From: Spongiactinospora sp. TRM90649
Lineage (GTDB): Bacteria; Actinomycetota; Actinomycetes; Streptosporangiales; Streptosporangiaceae
Assembly: GCF_029382225.1 (NCBI RefSeq)
Contig: NZ_JARLTC010000033.1
Span: 1 to 64,000 of the forward strand
Reading direction: 5' to 3'
Length of the DNA: 64,000 bases
The notes beneath the pieces are model-generated. The model made no database searches. It was not told where the DNA came from and saw only the letters and a list, made by a program, of their open reading frames with translations. The translations under genes were made by a program, and so were the position numbers. Positions 59,202-64,000 of the stretch are shown in pieces (positions within the stretch are counted from its first letter, which is position 1; every line of letters starts with the position of its first letter).

Positions 59202-59255
59202 CCGATCTGGGCGGGTACGCGAAGAAGTCCACCGCGAACGGTGACCTCGCTGAGC

Positions 59256-59690
59256 TCAGTGGGTCACGGCGGTCTCGGTCCACACGCGACAGTTCTCGGG
59301 ATTACGCAGGTGGTAGGCGCCGGTGACATAGCCGTTCTCCACGCGCACCGCCACCGCTCCGTCGATCCGCCCGTCGATTCGCACGAGCAGCCCAGGCGTG
59401 CCATTGATCTGGACCAGCTCGACCGACCTTTCCGCGTCGCGCTTCCACCAGCCGACGGCCAGCAGCCGAGCCACGTTGTCGCCCCGCACAACCGGCCGCA
59501 GCAGGGCATGCCTGACTCCGCCGCCGTCGCTCAGGGCGACGACGTCCGGCGCGAGGATGTCGAGCAGGCTCTGCAGCTCACCGGTTTCGACCGCTCGCCC
59601 GAAGGCCTGGAGCGCGGCCCGGGTCTCGGCCGGGGAAGCGCTGCCGCGCGGCCGGCGGTCGGCGACGTGTGCCGCCGCCACCGGTCGTCC
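59256..59690 (-). pseudogene. C-terminal part of an ECF41 (SigJ-type) sigma factor
   Basis: AHVADRRPRGSASPAETRAA is the end of sigma-4 and the linker. The SnoaL-like domain follows with LSDGGGVRHALLRPVVRGDN and GTPGLLVRIDGRIDGAVAVR, ending HLRNPENCRVW, the DGGG and NP..L positions of ECF41. Sigma-2 and nearly all of sigma-4 are gone. The 5' edge abuts a GNAT gene on the other strand, also 5'-truncated. Confidence 0.68.
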
Positions 59691-59691
59691 C

Positions 59692-60248
59692 TTCTCCTGG
59701 TGGGGGGCCCGGCCTCCACGCCGGCCGATCTTGCCGCGCACCTCAAGGCGGCCGGGCTCGAAGCCTCCGGGACCGAGACGGGCATGTGGAAGGACCTGCG
59801 CGCGTCCCGCCCCGAGGCGCACGCCGACGGCCTGGACATCCGGCAGGCGACCACCGCCACCCAGCTAGCCGACTACGCCGCGGTCCTCGCCACGAACTGG
59901 GATCCGCCCGCCGCCACCGTGCGCCGGTTCTTCGCCGACACCGCCCCGTGGGCGCTGGCCGCCGGCTGCCCCGCCCGCTACCTGGTCGGTCACGCCGACG
60001 GCCGTCCCGTCTGCTCGGCCGAGGTCTTCCTGTTCGCGGGCGTCGCTGGGATCTACAACATCGCCACTCTCGCCGCGGCCCGCGGCCGCGGCGATGGCGG
60101 CGCCGTCACCCTGGCCGCCCTGCGCACCGCCCGCGAAGCGGGCTACGAGACCGCAGTACTGCAGGCGTCCGCCGACGGCGAACCCGTCTACCGCCGCCTC
60201 GGCTTCGCCACCTGCGGCCACTTCACCGAGTACGCCATCACCCCCTGA
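59692..60248 (+). pseudogene. GNAT acetyltransferase, 5' end lost
   Basis: It begins GPASTPADLAAHLKAAGLEA and continues through the GNAT core ARYLVGHADGRPVCSAEVFL, GVAGIYNIATLAAARGRGDG (acetyl-CoA loop; usually R.RG.G), TLAALRTAREAGYETAVLQA and VYRRLGFATCGHFTEYAITP. No start codon or RBS is near. The N-terminal domain is cut at about 59692, where the sigma-factor remnant also starts. The C-terminal acetyltransferase domain itself is intact. Confidence 0.65.
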
Positions 60249-60261
60249 TCCGGCACAGCCA

Positions 60262-62310
60262 TCACGGCAGTGGAACAGCGTTCTCGCCGGGCAGATCCGC
60301 CAACCGATCACGCAGCAGCGTGTGCCTGAACTGGTAGAAGGGGCCGAATCGACGCAATACCCCACGGTCGTGGGCGTCGTCGAGGAATCTCATCAGCCGC
60401 AGCGGCAGCCCGTGAGCGCGCAGCCACAGCCTGGTCTGCGTGAAGCGGCCCGCCGCGCTGGCGAACCAACCGGTGAGCCCGACGGCCAGAGCCATGGTGA
60501 CCGCTCCCGCCGCAGGGCCGAGTTGGGGATACGAGCGCATGATGGCCCAGCCCACCACCGCGCTCAACCCGCCTGCCTCCACGGCGTGGACGAGGGCGGC
60601 CCTCCGGTCGTCGCGCAATGCCCTGCCCGGCGTGACCACGTCGATCGCCGCGCCGCCGTTGAGGCTGAGCGTGTTGGTGACCGGCCCGCCCAAGGCCACG
60701 CACACGCCCAGGATCAGCGCGGTCGGCGGGTCGGCGAACACCCAGAACAACAGGGCCACGGGCACCGCGAAGACGATCGTGCTCATGCACTGTGCGAGCG
60801 TGGGACGTTGAAGTCCGAGGCGACGCGGTTCACCTCCGGCCAGCGGTGCCCGGAGGCCGGGCAGCAGCACGCCCGTCGCGACTCCGACCGCGGCGCAGGC
60901 CAGGCCGTACCCGAGGCTGCCGGTGATCGGTGTGACCGCTGCGGTGATCGCGGCGGCGGTGATGAGTTCGTCGGCGACGGCGCGGCCGGGCACGATGCGC
61001 CAAAGCCGCCACCAGGCCAGGTCGTTGCTCTGCTGACCGGCCAGGTGGCCGGCCAGCCAGCGCAGTGTGCGCTCGGCGCTGTCCGGATCCCAGCGGTGGC
61101 CGCGCCGTACTCCCGAAGCGCGTCCGTGGCTGCGGTAGGCGGCGGTGAGGTAGCTGTCCAGCAGGTGATGTTCGATCTCGACGGGACTGGCGAAGCCGAG
61201 CAGACCGGCCGGGTCGGGCGGAGGGGCGTCGCGGCTGGTGGTCCTGGGCGGGTTGTAGTGCTCGCGGGCCAGGGACACCATGATCGGTGTACGCAGTGCC
61301 TCGGTGACCGGGGCGTGCCGCTCGGACAGCAGTGTGTCGGTTACGTCGTCCCAGCGTGCCGGATCACCTGTGGTCTGAATGAGGTAGTCGGCCGCCACGG
61401 CCGGGTCCAGGTCGGCCATCTCCACGACCGCGCAGCCGTGCAGGCGCATGGAGCCCTCCTCGGTCGAGGTCATCGCCCGATAGTCGGCGCTCCTGCAGGT
61501 CAGCACGTACGGCTGGCCGGGCCCGAGCCGGTTCACCCGGTCGGCCGCCACGCCTCTGGCCGCTGCCGGGATCTCGTCGAGGCCGTCCAGCACGAACATC
61601 AGAAGGCCTGCTTCGACCAGCGCCCTGGCCCTGGTCGGCCCGCCGTCCGCGACGGGGACGCGCAGGCCCGTATAAGTGAGTTCGAGACGGCTGACGACCC
61701 AGTCGACGCAGCCAAGGGCCTCGGGATCCCACGAGGCCATCGATAACAGCACCGGCAACGAGCCGCCCGGCTTTCTGCCGGCCAGCAGGCTCTGCACAAG
61801 CTGGGTGGCCAACACGGTCTTGCCCGACCCGCCTCTGCCCAGGATCACCAGCTTGCCCGTGGGGACGCGGTTGAACGTGCGCTCTATCTGGCCGGCGTCA
61901 CCGGCCAGATCCGCGAAACCCTTACCCCAGCGGTGGGAGGGGACATTCGGCGCTGCCGCTTTCACCAGGCCGCTCCACGAGCCGCTCAGCTCGGGCACCG
62001 GGGTGTAAGGGGGATACAGCGGCACGCCCACCGACCAGTGCTCGGCCTCCAACCGCCACTGGGTGCGCACGGTCTCGGCCAGAGCATCGGCCACCTGGGC
62101 CAGCGTCAACGGTGAGCCGGCCTTGGCCACGCGATAGGAGAGGACGGTATACAGCGCCGAGACCACAGCCGCCACGAACGTGATGACGAAGACCACGGCG
62201 TCCAGCGGTTCGTCCCACGCGGTGCCCAGCACCCCCAGGACGACGGACGCCGCCACGAGAGCCGCCGTGGCGATCATTCCCAAGAGCCCACGCCTGGTCA
62301 TGGCTCTCAT
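60262..62310 (-). CDS. Membrane-anchored NACHT-type STAND ATPase
   Basis: Protein of 682 aa from MRAMTRRGLLGMIATAALVA. Two N-terminal membrane helices (residues 7-55) precede the NACHT module: Walker A VILGRGGSGKTVLATQLVQS, Walker B LLMFVLDGLDEIPAAARG and sensor VLTCRSADYRAM. A helical region follows. The C-terminus has about six more membrane segments (ELITAAAITAAVTPITGSLG to GLTGWFASAAG) and a closing FYQFRHTLLRDRLADL. There are no sensor repeats or effector domain. Streptomycete-type NACHT proteins are linked to signalling and phage defence; the role here is unknown. Confidence 0.85.
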   Translation of the reverse strand: MRAMTRRGLLGMIATAALVAASVVLGVLGTAWDEPLDAVVFVITFVAAVVSALYTVLSYRVAKAGSPLTLAQVADALAETVRTQWRLEAEHWSVGVPLYPPYTPVPELSGSWSGLVKAAAPNVPSHRWGKGFADLAGDAGQIERTFNRVPTGKLVILGRGGSGKTVLATQLVQSLLAGRKPGGSLPVLLSMASWDPEALGCVDWVVSRLELTYTGLRVPVADGGPTRARALVEAGLLMFVLDGLDEIPAAARGVAADRVNRLGPGQPYVLTCRSADYRAMTSTEEGSMRLHGCAVVEMADLDPAVAADYLIQTTGDPARWDDVTDTLLSERHAPVTEALRTPIMVSLAREHYNPPRTTSRDAPPPDPAGLLGFASPVEIEHHLLDSYLTAAYRSHGRASGVRRGHRWDPDSAERTLRWLAGHLAGQQSNDLAWWRLWRIVPGRAVADELITAAAITAAVTPITGSLGYGLACAAVGVATGVLLPGLRAPLAGGEPRRLGLQRPTLAQCMSTIVFAVPVALLFWVFADPPTALILGVCVALGGPVTNTLSLNGGAAIDVVTPGRALRDDRRAALVHAVEAGGLSAVVGWAIMRSYPQLGPAAGAVTMALAVGLTGWFASAAGRFTQTRLWLRAHGLPLRLMRFLDDAHDRGVLRRFGPFYQFRHTLLRDRLADLPGENAVPLP

Positions 62311-62413
62311 GCTGGCAGCCTCGGCCTCGCCGCAAGGGCCATTCCCATAACCGAGATGCCCGGCTGCCGGGAGGGGCACGAGTGCGATGGCAATACGACC
62401 GTACGATAACGGG

Positions 62414-62899
62414 GTGCCACGGATCGCCGATCATGATCAGCGTCGCGCCCAGATCGCGCGAGCCTTCCAACGCCTGCTGGCCGCGGAGGGCTTCGCAGGC
62501 GTCTCGTTCTCGCGGGTGGCGGCCGAGGCCGGCGTCTCGGTCGGGCTCATCCAGTACTACTTCACCGGCAAGGACGCGCTGCTCCGCTTCGCCTACGAAG
62601 ACGGCGTGAGCCGGATGAGCGAGCGGGTGCGGGCACGCGTCCGCGACGGCGAGGACGCCGGCCTACCGATGGCGGAGGTGCTGCTCGACAGCCTGGCCGA
62701 ACTGTTGCCGCTCGATGAGGAGCGGGCCGTCGAGTATCGCGTCCGGCAGGGACTGCAGACTCAGGCGGTGTGTGCCACCGGCCTGCCGGTCTGGCCCGGC
62801 GTCGACTCCGGTCACGTCCAGTCCCTGGCGCCCGATCGGATCGGTGGCACGGACTACGTGGCGGAGCACCGCCTCGACTTCTGGGCACACATGCCCTGA
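62414..62899 (+). CDS. TetR family regulator, C-terminus possibly altered
   Basis: Regulator of 161 aa from GTG (VPRIADHDQRRAQIARAFQR); an upstream ATG at 62387 is less likely. The HTH is AGVSFSRVAAEAGVSVGLIQ with YYFTGKDALLRFAYEDGV. The C-terminal domain is recognisable only to EYRVRQGLQTQA. The last 40 residues (VCATGLPVWPGVDSGHVQSL...) do not look like TetR helices, and the protein is about 40 residues short, so a 3' deletion or frameshift is likely. Divergent from the NACHT gene. Confidence 0.78.
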   Translation: MPRIADHDQRRAQIARAFQRLLAAEGFAGVSFSRVAAEAGVSVGLIQYYFTGKDALLRFAYEDGVSRMSERVRARVRDGEDAGLPMAEVLLDSLAELLPLDEERAVEYRVRQGLQTQAVCATGLPVWPGVDSGHVQSLAPDRIGGTDYVAEHRLDFWAHMP

Positions 62900-62916
62900 G
62901 TGCGGTTCCTATGCGG

Positions 62917-63498
62917 TCAAGAGACGGCCGCGCCGCGGGACTCGTGGATGGCGCGGCCCAGGATCCGATGGACGTAGTCGGGATCGGCGGGGGCGTTGTC
63001 GATGAGGATGGCGGTGCACAGGCCGTCGGAGGCGACGACGAGTGCGGCCACGGCCTCGGGGTCGTCGGTGAGGGTGGCCGCGAGCTCGGCGATGTTCTCC
63101 CGCCAGCGACGGGCGACGGGCGCCAGGGCCGGACGGCGAGCCGCCAGCGTGGACAGCTCCCGCTCGGCCAGCGCACGTGCACGGCCGGGACCCGCGGATT
63201 CGGCGATCAGCTCGGCCAGACCGCGAAGCCTGTCGCCGGGGCCTTCGGCGATCTGGCGGATTCGCGCGGTGTAGGTGTCGGCGACGCTGGACAGGGCCGC
63301 GACGAGCAGGTCGTCGAGGGTGGCGAAGTAGTAGGTGCTCAGGCTGGTGGTGATGCCGGCCTGGTTGGCGACGGTGCGGTGGGTGACGCCCGCGGCGCCG
63401 TCACGCATGACGATGGCGAGGGTGGCGTCGATGATCTCGGCGCGGCGCCGGTTACCCCGGGCCTTGCGCCCATCGATGTGCTCGTCCCCGTCGTTCAT
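62917..63498 (-). CDS. TetR family transcriptional regulator
   Basis: Regulator of 193 aa (MNDGDEHIDGRKARGNRRRA). The HTH is AAGVTHRTVANQAGITTSLS with TYYFATLDDLLVAALSS. The C-terminal helical domain (YTARIRQIAEGPGDRLRGLA ... LVVASDGLCTAILIDNAPAD) is complete. GGAGGGG precedes the ATG. It lies 36 bp downstream, on the same strand, of a DHA2-type MFS gene and is probably its repressor in the same operon. Confidence 0.92.
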   Translation of the reverse strand: MNDGDEHIDGRKARGNRRRAEIIDATLAIVMRDGAAGVTHRTVANQAGITTSLSTYYFATLDDLLVAALSSVADTYTARIRQIAEGPGDRLRGLAELIAESAGPGRARALAERELSTLAARRPALAPVARRWRENIAELAATLTDDPEAVAALVVASDGLCTAILIDNAPADPDYVHRILGRAIHESRGAAVS

Positions 63499-63534
63499 GC
63501 TCCCCTCCTGTGTGTTCCAGGGTAGTCGAGCGCG

Positions 63535-64000
63535 TCACCCCGGTTCGGCTTCGTCGTGCCGGGTGTCCCCGAGCGGACGCACGTGCCGCAGCGCCGTCAG
63601 GCAGAGCACGGCCGCCACGACGATCGCGGCACCGGCCACGGCGGAGGCGGTGTTCACCCCGCTGGTGAACATCAGCCGCGCTTCCCTCACAACCTGGGCG
63701 GGCACCTGATCGGCGAGTGACAACGCCCCGGAAAGGCTGCCCGTGAGACGCCCTTCGACCTCGGGCGAGACGTCATCGGGAGCGGACATGCGGGCGGCGT
63801 ACAGGGCGGTGGTGAGGCTGCCGAGGACGGCCACGCCGACGGCGATGCCCAGTTCCTGGACGGTCTCGGACATCGCGGCGGCCGACCCGGACTTCGCGGC
63901 CGGTACGGCGCCGACGACCATGTCGGTGCCGAGCGCGGCCAGCGCGCCGAGCCCGAGGTAGACGAGCGTGAACCCGGCCACCACCATCACCGCGTCCCGC
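63535..64000 (-). CDS. DHA2-type MFS transporter, partial (3' end only)
   Basis: The gene enters from beyond the window. The last 155 residues show membrane segments 12-14 of an EmrB/QacA-type transporter: MVVAGFTLVYLGLGALAALG, AKSGSAAAMSETVQELGIAV, VLGSLTTALYAARM, and the final ASAVAGAAIVVAAVLCLTAL. The conserved GSAAAMSETVQELG fits SmvA/QacA-like antiporters. It is followed by a TetR regulator on the same strand, a common drug-efflux operon. Confidence 0.88.
   Translation of the reverse strand, partial: RDAVMVVAGFTLVYLGLGALAALGTDMVVGAVPAAKSGSAAAMSETVQELGIAVGVAVLGSLTTALYAARMSAPDDVSPEVEGRLTGSLSGALSLADQVPAQVVREARLMFTSGVNTASAVAGAAIVVAAVLCLTALRHVRPLGDTRHDEAEPG

Noticed and set aside
60094..61746. 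550-codon plus-strand frame
   Set aside because: Antisense to the NACHT ATPase; composition typical of a shadow.
1..64000. tRNA, rRNA or CRISPR features
   Set aside because: I looked for tRNA-like ends, conserved rRNA segments and spaced direct repeats and saw none. A covariance search was not possible.

Overview
The window is high-GC actinobacterial DNA. GTG and TTG starts, dense divergent regulator-target pairs, WYL, HxlR, PadR, TetR and MarR regulators, an ECF41 sigma factor and DrrAB-type ABC genes suggest a filamentous member such as the Streptosporangiales; that placement is an inference from gene style, with no marker gene to confirm it. No rRNA, tRNA, CRISPR array or core housekeeping operon is visible, so this looks like an accessory chromosome arm.

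Region 1 (1-16 kb) holds small stand-alone modules: HxlR / MBL hydrolase, ECF41 sigma factor / LUD protein, a rifampicin monooxygenase (Rox-like) with a VOC protein, PadR with two DUF1048 proteins, DHA2 efflux plus cupin with a LysR regulator, and a NarL-type two-component system. A decayed amino-acid permease / M20 dipeptidase operon follows. Region 2 (16-19 kb) has gene remnants, a UvrA-like protein lacking its first ATPase half, and a WYL regulator.

Region 3 (19.1-38.0 kb) is a mobile-element block. It is bracketed by a perfect 35-bp inverted repeat and contains two related serine-recombinase loci, each next to a 26-bp palindrome built like a Hin/Gin crossover site. It also has an ISL3-type IS with nested ends, an ISKra4-type transposase coupled to a pRiA4b ORF-3 protein, Tn3-family and tyrosine-recombinase remnants, and a cargo (VOC, HTH_42, WYL, ABC exporter, NmrA) flanked by a 56-bp inverted repeat.

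Region 4 (38-53 kb) returns to divergent regulator-target modules (TetR/DUF4267, WYL/epoxide hydrolase, LysR/MFS, HxlR/NAD-binding protein, two MarR genes) mixed with truncated genes. Region 5 (53-64 kb) has a 2H phosphoesterase, a broken integrase, a decayed polymorphic-toxin end followed by a probable immunity gene, a HelR-like RNA polymerase-recycling ATPase (a second rifamycin-related gene), a membrane NACHT ATPase, two TetR regulators and a DHA2 transporter running off the end.

Two features stand out. First, gene decay is pervasive: at four places a minus-strand gene and a plus-strand gene are joined head to head with both 5' ends missing, and tandem mosaics of fragments occur elsewhere. 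Second, rifamycin defence appears twice, as drug inactivation (Rox-like) and as target protection (HelR-like), about 51 kb apart.
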